A DNA stretch of 64,000 nt from Membranipora membranacea (taxonomy: Eukaryota > Bryozoa > Gymnolaemata > Cheilostomatida > Membraniporidae): NCBI GenBank assembly GCA_914767715.1, contig OU612069.1, forward strand, positions 13,141,387 to 13,205,386. The letters are read 5' to 3'. Both the position numbers and the translations under genes were made by a program. The notes under the pieces are model-generated. The model was given only the letters and a program-made list of their open reading frames with translations, had not been told where the DNA came from and made no database searches. Position 1 is the stretch's first letter. Every line of letters starts with the position of its first letter. Shown piece after piece: positions 1-10,905 of this stretch.

Positions 1-144
1 TGTTGGCCTGTTCAATAACTTCATACTGATTACAATATCTGTGTTTGGGAACACTGAGTTAGTTATCGATATTGCTAGTAGTCAACTTTCTGAACAGCAG
101 TCAGACTCAGTGGCACCAATCAGTTACTTCACAGACACATAAGA

Positions 145-1969
145 CAGACTTGCCAACCTAATTTTTCCAAAATGAGTACAAAAATTTGCAAAATGCTTAA
201 AAATGAGTACAAAACTCCAGGGTGCCTCAAATGACCAGAAAACGCCCCAAAAAATTTTTCCCGCTACGCGCGAAAAATTCTATTATCACAGTAAGTAGTC
301 CTTAGTAGCGTAGGAGTGCAGATCACTCAACATTAGTCTTTTTCCCTTTGCGTTGTAAGGTGCAATCTGCTAATAATAAATGAGAAATTGTTTGTAACCT
401 AGCCTGTCTGGACAAGACAGGCTATTTGAAACCCTGTTTGCCCATCCTCCCTGGTTTGCCCTTGAAACACTGGGGCAGGAGATCTGAGTTATCTCACCCC
501 AACAAGGAGGTAGACAACTTTGTTACTCTGATTAAAGAAAAGTTGAGGTTGGCAGAACCACCATATTCTACAATGGATTACTAGTTGCGTTGTGTCTCAT
601 TGAAGAAAATTTGCATTTTGGCTCATGCAAAACTTGGACAGGTAAAAAGTCAACTGTAAATCAACATCATGGTTTTCTGCAGCCAATACCAGATTTTTAG
701 TTTATTATTTAACCATGACAACCAAGTAAACACTAAAGATAAAACAGACTTGCCAACCTAATTTTTCCAAAATGAGTACAAAAATTTTCAAAATGCTTAA
801 AAATGAGTACAAAACTCCAGGGTGCCTCAAATGACCAGAAAACGCCCCAAAAAATTTTTCCCGCTACGCGCGAAAAATGCTATTATCACAGTAAGTAGTC
901 CTTAGTAGCGTAGGAGTGCAGATCACTCAACATTAGTCGTTTTCCCTTTGCGTTGTAAGGTGCAATCTGCTAATAATAAATGAGAAGTTGTTGTAACCTA
1001 GCCTGTCTGGACAAGAGAGGCTATTTGAAACCCTGTTTGCCCATCCTCCCTGGTTTGCCCTTGAAACACTGGGGCAGGAGATCCGAGTTATCTCACCCCA
1101 ACAAGGAGGTAGACAACTTTGTTACTCTGATTAAAGAAAAGTTGAAGTTGGCAGAACCTAGGTACATCAAATGTCATATCACATCAATTCTTGCACAATG
1201 TAGTGTTATACTTCTTAATCTTAGTATTATCTCATAGAAATGAAGATTTGAAGGCCAAACTACATCAAAATATATATCTTCACACAATTACTACAACTCA
1301 CCTTAACAGAGACATCTCTGTGATGATTATAAATTCAATAGGAATAGATTGAAACAGATTGAACTGAAAATTCTCCTCCTATCTTTGAATAAAAAACTCA
1401 TAAGGGCTGCTATACAAATATTAAAATAAGAATCACTAATGCTATGACAAGTAACACTCCCAAGAAAGTTTGGGGATGGTCTTAACAACCCTTAAATATT
1501 ATATTCTACAATGGATTACTAGTTATGTTGTGTCTCATTGAAGAAAAGTTGCAATTCGGCTCATGCAAAACTTGGACAGGTAAAAAGTCAACTGTAAATC
1601 AACATCATGGTTTTCTGCAGCCAATACCAGATTTTTAGTCTATTATTTAACCATGACAACCAAGTAAACACTAAAGATAAAAGATGCGTTTTTGATTGCC
1701 TAATTAGATGAACAGGCGTTTGGAAAACCATAAATGAGTACAACTAGCGTTTTGCGTTTAAAACTCAATTAGTGTCAAATAAGCGTTTACAAACGCTTTA
1801 TGCGTACAGGTTGGCAAGTATGGATAAAAGATGCGTTTTTGATTGCCTAATTAGATGAACAGGCGTTTGGAAAACCATAAATGAGTACAACTAGCGTTTT
1901 GCGTTTAAAACTCAATTAGTGTCAAATAAGCGTTTACAAACGCTTTATGCGTACAGGTTGGCAAGTATG
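145..1969. mobile_element. hAT-like non-autonomous DNA element with internal duplications
   Basis: The left end (from 145/146) reads CAGACTTGCCAACCT and the right end (1955-1969) is the inverse of CATACTTGCCAACCT, so the terminal inverted repeats match at 14 of 15 positions. The octamer CATAAGAC occurs at 138-145 and again at 1970-1977, flanking the element, which fits the 8-bp target duplication typical of hAT transposons. Inside, a block of about 415 bp (145-560) recurs at 745-1158, a block at 563-743 recurs at 1498-1681, and a 147-bp block is tandemly duplicated (1676-1822 and 1823-1969). The segment 1159-1497 is present only in the second half. No transposase-like reading frame is present, so the element would depend on a transposase supplied elsewhere. 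Class assignment rests on terminus and duplication length only. Confidence 0.7.
1676..1969. repeat. Tandem duplication of a 147-bp transposon end
   Basis: Two nearly identical 147-bp units (1676-1822, 1823-1969) abut head to tail. Each ends in the inverted-repeat terminus GGTTGGCAAGTATG. The inner copy therefore carries a second potential right end of the hAT-like element. Confidence 0.85.
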
Positions 1970-2157
1970 CATAAGACCACGATGAAGAGATGATGAGCCA
2001 ACTCAGCTTCACAAGCAGAAGAAGAATGAAATTAGAACAGCTGTGAATGGACTTGATTGAATCAATTTGTTGTAGCTCTCAGGTAAATAAATGTTATTTA
2101 GTTAGTATTTATTTGGTACACTACTATAACTATTCTACAACTCAGTTGTGAGTGAAA

Positions 2158-2236
2158 AATGAGTAGACTAACTAAGAAGTCTAGCTAGCAACTGTTAGTT
2201 ACTATCACTACTAGTAGCTTTCTGTAGTTTGCCAAT
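2158..2236. repeat. Dispersed repeat, copy 1 of 2
   Basis: About 78 bp match 5697-5776 closely, from GAGTAGACTAACTAAG to TGTAGTTTGCCAAT. Here a tRNA-SINE follows directly after GCCAAT. At the other site a short inverted-repeat element follows the same junction, so this repeat end appears to have been hit twice. Confidence 0.7.
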
Positions 2237-2556
2237 GGAGAGGTATACACCCGAGGGTGCTGGGGGCTGGAACAATCAACAATGAAAGCTCCCCCAGTGG
2301 GATTCGAACCCACAACTCCTGCGGCACTAATCGCCTGGCAGTGAATAGCAAGCGCGCTAACCGATGGAGCCATCTCACCATCCCCAAAAAAAGAATGGGT
2401 CGATGGCGCTAATTAGATAGCCAGCTATTCACTACTCGGAGTTGTGTTCTCTCATCCCACAGCACATTCCAATCCACCATTGCCACCCTATGAAACACAG
2501 CGTATGTGTTAGGGTTATTGGCCTTACATGGCCCATTGCTGGGACCCCTTGTAGTA
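2237..2556 (-). mobile_element. tRNA-derived SINE with a foldback head
   Basis: On the minus strand the segment around 2385-2290 looks like a tRNA head. It has an A-box-like TGGCTCCATCGG and a B-box GGTTCGAATCC at the spacing expected for an internal RNA polymerase III promoter. A second copy sharing the same extent lies at 46190-46500. The plus-strand stretch 2335-2372 is followed, after an A-rich spacer, by an imperfect inverted copy (about 2400-2438), so part of the tRNA-like head can fold back on itself. It is called a SINE rather than a tRNA gene because of the dispersed second copy and the long non-tRNA flanks. Confidence 0.65.
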
Positions 2557-3737
2557 GGTTTAGTCCAGTACCAGTCCAATGTACAGTGCAGTGTAATATC
2601 AAGCAAGGAAAAGGACTCATAAGAGTTGTAAGAGGGGGGGGGGGAAGGCTCATACAAGTCCAAGGAGTTAACTCCTTACTCCTCGCTCTGTTGTTTGTTG
2701 GTGGTGGCATGTTTGGGTGGGCAACTCTCGTGCAACTAATTGTCTAGAACTGTTATTGCTAATCTACTAAGGCTACATGTAGGCCTACATACTTTACATT
2801 GTAAGGAAATGCCCCCTCTCTTTACTACAACTACAGCCTATGTAGGCTGGGTCATGTATTTGTATAAAGTGTGTGCATAGGCTTTGCCTCGGCGCAACTG
2901 ACGGATCATTATTGCTTTATGTCAACCATTCCCAACTGTCTGAGACTGGTGGGGGTCACCCTTAAATACAAACAGCAAAACTATATACATATTAGTATAC
3001 ACTTTATTTACTGATCAAGCATGCGCATATAAGACCAAGTGGTGCATCATCATCTAGCTTAGTAGGCGAGACCTGCTTTTAGCTTCGTTCGAGAATTGGC
3101 CACTTATCAATTGAACTATGCTCACTCTTGTTTGAACTATTTGCGAACAAATTTATCTAAGGAGCGAGGATATTGAGTATTTAAGTTGTAATGATCTTTT
3201 GGTTTACAAAGCACAGCTCATGCTAATTGAAATATTCCCTGGTCTATAATGTAATAAAGAATATACCAACCCCGATCACCAGAGGAAGGAAACCAGTGCA
3301 GACCTTGCCTTTTGCCAATGGTATTGAATTCAAATGATTTGTTGGCTGTGCAGAGTCTCAACTGCGTCACAGTGGTCATTTCATTATAATAAGCAGTGAT
3401 CGGGGAGGGGGGCGGATCGCATATAATATTACATGTGTGGGCTCTTTGAGTTGCAAGCATGTACTTCGCCTTAATTCAGGGTCAACCACTGACAACCACT
3501 GGTTATGGTGGTCTGTAGTTGGAGAGTAGAGAAATTGGTTACTGAGAGAAACTAGACCATTGCCAGCTTGCACACAATTGCAAAAGTTTCCCAAATGTAA
3601 ATCTTCATCAATAGAATGGTGTATTCAAGTGTTGTAGAGGTACTAGCTCTCTAGAGTATAACGCTGGTTTCATTATTCATCTTGTTAATTTATGAAAAAA
3701 GTAGATAGGCCTAGATACAAGAAATGACTCCTTTTGA
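2557..3737. other. Non-coding stretch without recognised gene
   Basis: Several reading frames of 60-100 codons occur on both strands, but none shows a recognisable domain or exon signals that agree with a neighbour. There is a G tract near 2634. Nothing else here can be supported. Confidence 0.5.
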
Positions 3738-4939
3738 TTGCAGATTTTTTGTATTTTAGTCTACATTGTAAAGCAACACAGACCGCAGAATAGTACTAAG
3801 AACAGTACAATGAAGAAGAGAGTGTTTGGGTGGTTTATAGCAGATGTGATACAACTCGTAGTATCAATAGTCGTTCAGCTTACTCAATTCAAACAGGTAA
3901 GCAGAGAATCAAATTTTCAATTTCGGTTGTAAAATTTGATTAAGCTGCAGCAGGGAACTGACCCAGAGAGGCTTGAGATGGCTGGGGTTATAAGCATCGA
4001 TATCTCCACTGTTACACTTGCATCGAGCATCGTTAGTAATATAATGATATAAATGTCAGGTGATATGTGTAGGCTAACTGATGATAATTGCGTCGGTGTA
4101 ATCGTTGAAGTATCATGGCATATATTTGGTAAAACTGTTTGAACACTGGCAGGCCTCAGCAAAATTTTTCATTGAAACCGGCTAGTTAGTGTAATTAGGA
4201 GTTCAGTGACTATCGGAGTTGTGCTCTTTTTTTCATGGAGGGAACAACTCATTCCATCTCGCAACATCAAGTCACCTCTTCTCTATATTCCACCCTCCTT
4301 GCCACAGCTCATTATCTTGAATGATCATTTTGGCTACAAATTTGCTGGCGTTATGTGCTGATCAAACCTGTAGATCGAGTGTTTCCATTCCAAGACACCA
4401 GATATATAACATCACAAACTTCTTCACCAATGGCTGGCAAATCTGTTTCCATCATAGGGATTGTAGATTTAACCAGGTCTTTAAGTGTTGTGTTATTTGT
4501 TATTTGGCAACATGCTAGAATCAGGCTCTCAATGCAGAGAAAATTGAAGGGTCCAGGGATGAACCTTGTAGCAGCAAAGCCTTGTTATAAGACTGCAAAT
4601 AATTTGAATGCAAATAATGTACTTAGGACATTGGAATGTATTATATTCATACTTTATCACATCATCAACTAAATATTTGTTGCAGACTATACAGGAGAAA
4701 GACTGATTCAGTATGGCATGATAATGGCAGAGTTACGCATCAGAACCTTTGGTGGTTTGAATTCTGTCCTGAGAAATCTTGATGTACTGAGTGAGTGTCT
4801 GAGTGTCAAATAGTTACATTATTATGATTCATGATGGGTCATGATATACTCTTCGCTACCCTGATGCAGTGATCATTTGTATTTGATTGTCCAAATCAAG
4901 GATACCATCGGTAGCCCAATTGGTAACCATATCTCATAC

Positions 4940-5060
4940 TCATTGAAAGACCCCCTCCCTCCCTCCCTCCACCTGCTAGCTACCTTATCAACCTTATTAG
5001 TGGTTAACTAATTAGATTGATAAGGTAGATTGCAGGTGAAGGAAGGGGGGGGGGGTGAAT
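4940..5060. repeat. Foldback element with homopurine/homopyrimidine arms
   Basis: A C/T-rich arm (CCCTCCCTCC, then ACCTGC and TACCTTATCA) is mirrored after about 25 bp by TTGATAAGGTA, GCAGGTG and a run of G. The arms form an imperfect inverted repeat of about 45 bp each. The purine/pyrimidine asymmetry at the outer ends could allow triplex-type structures. Confidence 0.6.
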
Positions 5061-5639
5061 GAAATGATAATGAAATCTGTCTCTTAAAGTATTGTCAATT
5101 GTTCGATTGTGGTTATCATGGGGCATTTAACTTCCCAACATATGTTGGTGTGTGGGTAATTCTAGGTCACAGGCCCTAAAAAAAATTAAACAGCATAAAA
5201 CTTGTTTCTAATTTATAGTCAACTAAACGTATAGCCTTGGGAGTAAGTATTAGCTAAAGTTTAGTTTAGCTAGTCTTGAGATGACTTAATGTAAGCTAGC
5301 ATTAAATTTTGGCTAGTGAAGGTTGAAGTCCATAAAAAGAAAAAAAGGGTGGGTGTATGTTTGCTACTCTTGAAGTTAGCTTTTTCAAGCCTGCGCAAAA
5401 TGAAGAAAATTTCCTCCTATGAATACTTTACTCCTCTATGGAACTTTTTATGAACATTATATCTGCTTGATTTTGATTACTGTACCTTACATTTTAGAAC
5501 GTACCTGAGGCATTGGATTAGCAGGATGTTGGCATCTATTGACATTTGACTACCGCGTCAAACAACCTGAAGGCAGTTAGTGTAGGAAGAACAAGTATTC
5601 ATCAGATAAAGTGGTAAGCTACTCTCACACTACTCTGTA

Positions 5640-5710
5640 AGTCTACTCATTCTTCACGACTGAGTAGTAGAGTAGTACTCTACTACTCAGTCGTGAAGAA
5701 TGAGTAGACT
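5640..5710. repeat. Perfect 71-bp palindrome
   Basis: Positions 5640-5674 are the exact reverse complement of 5676-5710, with a single unpaired base at 5675. The right arm runs directly into the dispersed repeat shared with 2158-2236. A perfect 35-bp arm with a one-base loop indicates a recent origin or ongoing arm correction. Confidence 0.9.
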
Positions 5711-5776
5711 AACTAAGAAGTCTAGCTAGTAACTGTTAGATATTATCACTACAAGTAGCCTTCTGTAGTTTGCCAA
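5697..5776. repeat. Dispersed repeat, copy 2 of 2
   Basis: Matches 2158-2236 and overlaps the right arm of the perfect palindrome. Immediately after its GCCAAT end begins an imperfect inverted-repeat element of about 195 bp (arms AGGGGTGTCTTTCAATT near 5777 and AATCAAATTGAAAG-like sequence before 5970). Confidence 0.65.
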
Positions 5777-5975
5777 TCAGGGGTGTCTTTCAATTAGAAA
5801 GAGCGATACTTTACTAAAGCAAATTATCACTATCGCATCACTTGAAATTATTGCCCACTTGGTCTTTCAATTAGACAACATCACTCCCAAATCGCTCGCT
5901 CAGAATGTATATAGTTCAATCATTGACTGAACGATTTGAAAGTGAGACCCCTAGCAGGTATTGCTCACTCACCTG
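5776..5975. mobile_element. Short inverted-repeat (MITE-like) element
   Basis: The left end AGGGGTGTCTTTCAATT is mirrored imperfectly by the right end before AGACCCCT at about 5950-5973. It has no coding capacity. It is about 195 bp long and follows a repeat boundary. The call is tentative because the arms contain several mismatches. Confidence 0.35.
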
Positions 5976-6984
5976 GTGAGCGATCAGATTGTGATTTTGG
6001 CTTTTAAGTGTTGTGTTATTTGTAATTTGTTAAAATGTTAGAATCCGGCTCCAAATGCAATGATCTCAGTGCCCTAACTTCATATCTAGATAGGGTGAAA
6101 TAAAGAGGGCTTACACGGTTTTCATCAGTAATAATACATCTGGTAAAAAAATCCAAAACTAAGAATTGCGAAAAAAATTCATCCTCAGCCATTCATATTT
6201 GTTGAGCCGACCTCAGCTGTTTCAGGGGAAACAAATTTGGTCCATAGTCAATATATTATATAATATGTGTCGAAATGTGAATTGCTGGCAGTCAATGTAA
6301 CATTGTGTATACCCTAAGAGAGTTAAGTATTTGCAGCAGGGAAAATTCACAAATAGCTACTTTTAAAGCAAGCTAACATTTGCTCTCATTTCTTCATATA
6401 GACTCCCACCTCCGCTAGAGGAGTAATTTACTGCAAATCATCTTTAGACAACTATCTTGAATATTATGTAATATCAAGTTTATCGTCCTATTGTATTTAG
6501 AGTGATATATGAATATCTCAAAAAACTCAATATTCACACCTGTATATATATATAATATGTGGTTTTAGATGAGAAGATGATTTGATGGTATTCAGTAGTT
6601 AATAAACCATAGCTTCCCGCCAGAAATTGCCAGAAGATTAAACCGTGATTTACTTCAATACCATTGGACCCCACTTACATGATGGGGCTACTCTAGTGGA
6701 GTAATGTTAGTTCAATAGGAAAAGTTTGCATTTCGAGAAAATGGCTTGAAGTAATAAAATTATGGCTAGCCAACATTTTCTCAACTCCGTCACTTGACAT
6801 TAACTTCCAGTGGGTGACCTCACGTTCAAAGTTTTAAGATACTTGGGTTTTAATGAGCTCATTGGATGGTTGTGACAGGGTTGTCACATCCAATTCTTGA
6901 GAAAGGCACCCAAGTGCCTTCGGAGTTCTCCTCTATTACAAAAACTAAGTGCAGACAACCATTGTAGTACTAACAGTCGGGTGG
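5976..6984. other. AT-rich non-coding stretch
   Basis: No supported gene. About 60 bp near 6002-6065 resemble 4479-4540 (TTTAAGTGTTGTGTTATTTG core), which marks a dispersed repeat. The rest is AT-rich and featureless by eye. Confidence 0.45.
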
Positions 6985-7632
6985 CAGACATTTCGCCAAT
7001 GTACATTTTGCCAATGCTACGTTTTGCCAATCACATTTCGCAAATCATATTTTGCCAAAGACATTTCGCCAGTCTTATTTTGCCAATCACATTTTGCCAA
7101 AGATGTTTTGCCAATTTTATTTTGCCAATCACATTTTGCCAAAGACATTTCGCCAGTCATATTTTGCAAATCACATTTCGCCAAAGATGTTTTGCCAATC
7201 TCATTTTGCCAATCTCATTTTGCCAAAGATATTTTGACAATCTCATTTTGTCGATCATAAATTGCCAATAACATTTCGTCAACCCCAATTGCCAATTAAG
7301 GCGTAAAAATATTCATTCCATAAATGCTTCATGATGATGGTAAGGAATGCGTACCGGGTCAACTGTCGGTATGGGATGACACCAATTGTTTTTGAGCGCG
7401 CGCAATCAGCACTTATTGACCGTTCCCTCTTCATTGTTCTGGTTTTACTATCCTCATCCATTTTTGCTGTGACCGTTACAATTACCGATATCAGCACCTG
7501 TATTTTTTCCAAAAAATTCAGATTTCAGACTATATGTCAACCGCAAATCTGGATTTGTATTTGCTGTGATCTAAAGTTTAATGACAGATAGTAAGCAATA
7601 TAGTTTGGTATTAGACACCATATCTATTCAGG
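6985..7632 (+). mobile_element. Minisatellite-cored repeat element, copy 1
   Basis: Roughly 6985-7285 is a degenerate tandem array of a 14-16 bp unit of the type ATTTTGCCAATCAC/ATTTCGCCAAAGAC. It is followed by about 340 bp of unique flank. The whole block recurs in inverse orientation at 13253-13915, where the array and flank correspond in reverse order. Two dispersed copies with a tandem core and a constant flank look like a non-autonomous mobile element of the minisatellite-containing kind (Helentron/DINE or bivalve pearl-like designs are known analogues). That class is an inference; neither terminus is defined by a target duplication. Confidence 0.6.
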
Positions 7633-8284
7633 GGGAGGGGGAGACTATGAACGTTTATTCTGCTGTTCAGTCATACATTAATTAGGCACCTACAGAAATA
7701 ATTATAATAATATGTTATAAGCACACACTGATATACTATAATATAATGTCAATGGTTGAACATCAGAGGTCTATAATGGATGAAAGGAAATATCTTTCCT
7801 ATTCACATCCATCCTTGACTGTTGCTGGTTAGTTCATGCAATTCTTGCTGGGCTTGTCCATCCAAAGAGTTCGAGCTTAAAACATTTGCAGGCATAGGTT
7901 AAGGCAAAATGGTGGCCGAATGTTGCATCTCCATTTCCAAAGCTATAACTTTCTCCAGTATTGGCTGGATGTGAACATTGTTAATGTATTTGTGAATGTG
8001 AACAGCTTAGCTTGCAAAGAGGCTGCGAAGGAAAAACTTAGCGGTGAAAAATTTGTGTGATGGGAAAACAGCACTGTGGTAAATTGTCCTGTTGGGAAAA
8101 TTGTTTGGTGGAAAGTTAGCAGAACCTGCCTTGTGGCTGTATCTTTGTACTATATGATAACTTGTTTGGGATCTGGTAATAAGACGTTCAAGGGTTGAGC
8201 GTAGATAGATATAGGTGGGTTTTCCCCAGTTGAAAACAGACAAAAAATGTTGTTATCTTCTCAACACAACTAGGCAAGGTCGAG

Positions 8285-8350
8285 TGTAGAACCAATATAT
8301 ATACTTTTACTGGCAACGAAAGTCATCTCATTAGAATTGTTTTGCACTCA
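8285..8350 (-). mobile_element. 3' end fragment of the window's LINE family
   Basis: About 65 bp resemble the 3' terminus of the LINE at 26785-26835. Both share ATATATACTTTTACTGGCA-like sequence, then AAAGTCATCTCATT, then TTTTGCACTCAGTGC. It is a 5'-truncated relic of the same family in the same (minus) orientation. Confidence 0.55.
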
Positions 8351-8604
8351 GTGCATATGAATGCAAATGAAACTCAGTGCCAATGAAGAACTCACATTCA
8401 AACTTCTTCAGGAGTAAGATCACAAAAAATTCTTTACATAAAAACAAATTTTTGGCATGCACATTTGTTGGAATGAGAGTTGCTTCCCCTGTCGAGAGAG
8501 AAGATAACCAGGACTTATCCCATGTGAAATAACTAATAACTGTCTTAAAATGGAAAAATATCAAATTAAGTTAAATTTGTATTGTCATATTAGTATTAAT
8601 AACA

Positions 8605-8745
8605 TACATCTCAAAGGATGCTGGGGACTAGAACGACCAAAATGGTGCTTTGAACAGGCAATCTATAAAGCATCCCCCAGTGGAAGTCAAATTGATGACT
8701 TCTGGCCTTGCAGTAAGTAGCAAGCGCGCTATTACACTAGTAAAC
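8605..8745 (-). mobile_element. Degenerate copy of the tRNA-SINE
   Basis: GGATGCTGGGGACTAGAACG, then CATCCCCCAGTGG, then GTAGCAAGCGCGCTA parallel the SINE at 2237-2390 in the same order and orientation. It contains an extra insertion of about 30 bp and many substitutions, so it is an old copy. Confidence 0.5.
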
Positions 8746-8757
8746 TAAACAATACCA

Positions 8758-9096
8758 AACCAAGCTCCTCGGATTAACCATCGACTACAACTTGACATTT
8801 ATAGTCAAGATATCAATATGGTTGGAGAAAAAGTCAGATCGCTAACCTATGTGCGCACCAATCTCAAGCGCTCAGGGTTACCAAGAGATCTCCTAGTGCG
8901 ATTCTACACAGGCTGCATTAGACCTAAAATGACATATGGCTGCCCTGCGTGATACCCTTTGCTCAGTTCAACATCGAAAGTGCAGCTCTTATCGCTTGAG
9001 AAATTGGCACTCATCATTTCAGTCCAGCATCAGGTGATTACAATGACAGAGTATTTTGCCTTAGAACTCACACCACTGTATGACCATATTGACCAG
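8758..9096 (+). pseudogene. LINE reverse transcriptase fragment, 5' part of a split copy
   Basis: Translation in shifting frames gives KLLGLTIDYNLTF, then VGEKVRSLTYVRTNLKRSG and YTGCIRPKMTYGCPA, then a stop. This is the thumb and post-motif region found after the YADD box of APE-type non-LTR retrotransposon reverse transcriptases. At least one frameshift and one stop disable it. The protein-like sequence stops where an LTR-like element begins (9102) and resumes beyond that element at about 11358, so the two parts seem to be one LINE copy interrupted by a later insertion. Confidence 0.6.
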
Positions 9097-9101
9097 CAAT
9101 G

Positions 9102-9567
9102 GTCCAACACCTCTATTTATTTCCCCATTGCTTTACATGCAAACTATGTTGACTTGTCACCTCAATAGGCCTGCTTCAGGTTCTTTCAATTCTTTAACCA
9201 GATCACTCAAAATGATGGTATGCTCCTGGTCTTCCATATTGGTGACTATGTGTTGAAAAACGGTTGTCAGAATTTTTTAGTGGCCTCATATATAAGACCA
9301 TTGCATTTTGCACACATTTCCGGTCTAATTTACATTAGCCAATCCGTATGCATTGATCTTCCAAAAATGATTTTGCAAAAAGATTTTCAAACTTTAATTC
9401 AATAGATTTCCATTGCAAATACACCTGAAAATATTAACAGGGTTCAATATCACTGATAGCAGTGCTTTTGAATTGGCTACACCCTCATTTGTCATCAGCA
9501 TACTAATCATTTTATTTTGGAGGATGGGTGCAACAAGTTGACTTTCACCCAATTACAGGTGTATTAC
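9102..9567. repeat. Left direct terminal repeat of the LTR-like element
   Basis: Starts GTCCAACACC and ends GTGTATTAC. It is nearly identical to 10906-11357, apart from a few substitutions and one indel of about 14 bp near 9286. Confidence 0.75.
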
Positions 9568-10169
9568 CTAATAGTGACCGGACTGACGGTAACGGGTCGT
9601 CAAAGTTGGTCACATAAGACCTCTGTTGGTACGCTAGCATGTCGCTAAGTTCGGAGGCGATCCATCCATAGCGTGACTGGCCACGGCCATTTGACCATAA
9701 GACCGTTGCCCTCAAAACTCACCTTGTCAGGCTTTGCTCCCTTATTGGTCTCTAAAGTGGTATCTTGCTTTGGTCGCAGCTTACAGATATACAATGTTCA
9801 TGACCATCATCAGCAAAGTCTGCAGCCACGGTTCAGGTTGTCTACAGACATAAGACAGAAGAGATGTTAAGCTAAAGTATGACGTATACATGTCATTTGG
9901 AAGTAACTTTTCCTTGTCAAGCGGGGAGATAACTTCAAATAATGACCCATTGACTAAAGATATAGTTGTTTATTGAGTAATGGGGTGGGGTTTTGACCTT
10001 CAGAAATGCATTCAATGAGACACTCATTAATTCAACACACTTAAATCTAGTTAGAGTCTTATAAAGAAGAAGAGAGAACAAGTCCGGACTTGCCCGACAG
10101 GTGCAAATTCATGTGCTGTAAGCACCAGGCGAAGTGTTTTATGAGGTTAAGATATAGTATAGTCATATT

Positions 10170-10640
10170 GATTGAGGATTGGGGTGTAATATTGGGGTTC
10201 GGGGTTGGCAGCCTGAGGTATGCGAGCCAAATTTGGGGTTTTGGGGTCAGCTTTTGGGGTTTAGGGGTCAGGTTCGGGGTCAATATTTGGGGTTTGCAGT
10301 TCGCAGTTTGGGGTTTGCAGCCTACACTCTGGGGTTCACGGCCTACTTTCTGGGGTTTGGGGGTCATACACGAGGGTTTGGTGTTTAGAAGTCAGTTTTT
10401 GGGGTTTGGGGGTCAGTTTTTGGGGTTTGGGGGTCATTTCTTGGGGTTTGAGGGTCAATATTTGGGGTTTGCAGTTCGCACTTTGGGGTTTGCAGCTCAC
10501 AGTTTGGGGATTGCAACATGAATGAAGTTTTGGGTTTGCAGCTCACATTTTGGGGTTTGTAGCTCGAAGTTTTGGGTTAACAGCTGGCAGTTTGGGGTTT
10601 TTGGGGTCAAGAGCGGATTCAGGGGTCAACAGTTGACGGC
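10170..10640 (+). repeat. G-rich minisatellite (TTTGGGGTTT type)
   Basis: More than 20 irregular repeats built from TTTGGGGTTTGGGGGTCAG or TTTGGGGTTTGCAGTTCGCA fill the interior of the LTR-like element. Runs of four to five G recur every 8-20 bases on the plus strand, so multiple G-quadruplexes are possible. The open frame across it is a consequence of the repeat and is not a gene call. Confidence 0.85.
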
Positions 10641-10905
10641 ATGTTGCTCAACTAACCCAGCACTCTTTTCCAACACATATCTTCTTAGTACCAATATTAT
10701 TATGTTAACCTAGTTCATACAGGACAAGCCACCAGCCGACCCCCCCCCCCTCCTGCCCAACCCTACCGGTGCCCACCAATGTCACCAACCCTTAAATGTT
10801 CCATAACCTACCCAGCCAGGTCACTGAATAATGTTTTTCCTTTGAAGTTGCTATAATTACTGCAATCAGCTGATTGTGCAAATTGTCTGCTAGTGCTACT
10901 ATTAG

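Noticed and set aside
2290-2385. Functional tRNA gene on the minus strand
   Set aside because: A and B boxes are good, but the acceptor stem does not close and a second dispersed copy shares long non-tRNA flanks, so it is a SINE.
6897-7271. Frames of 61-124 codons with repeated FANHILPK-like residues (also 13401-13898)
   Set aside because: Translation of a minisatellite. The same array in the inverted copy gives unrelated frames, and there is no initiation context or domain.
10090-10521. 143-codon frame rich in GFGG and LGF repeats
   Set aside because: Low-complexity translation of the G-rich array inside a non-coding element.
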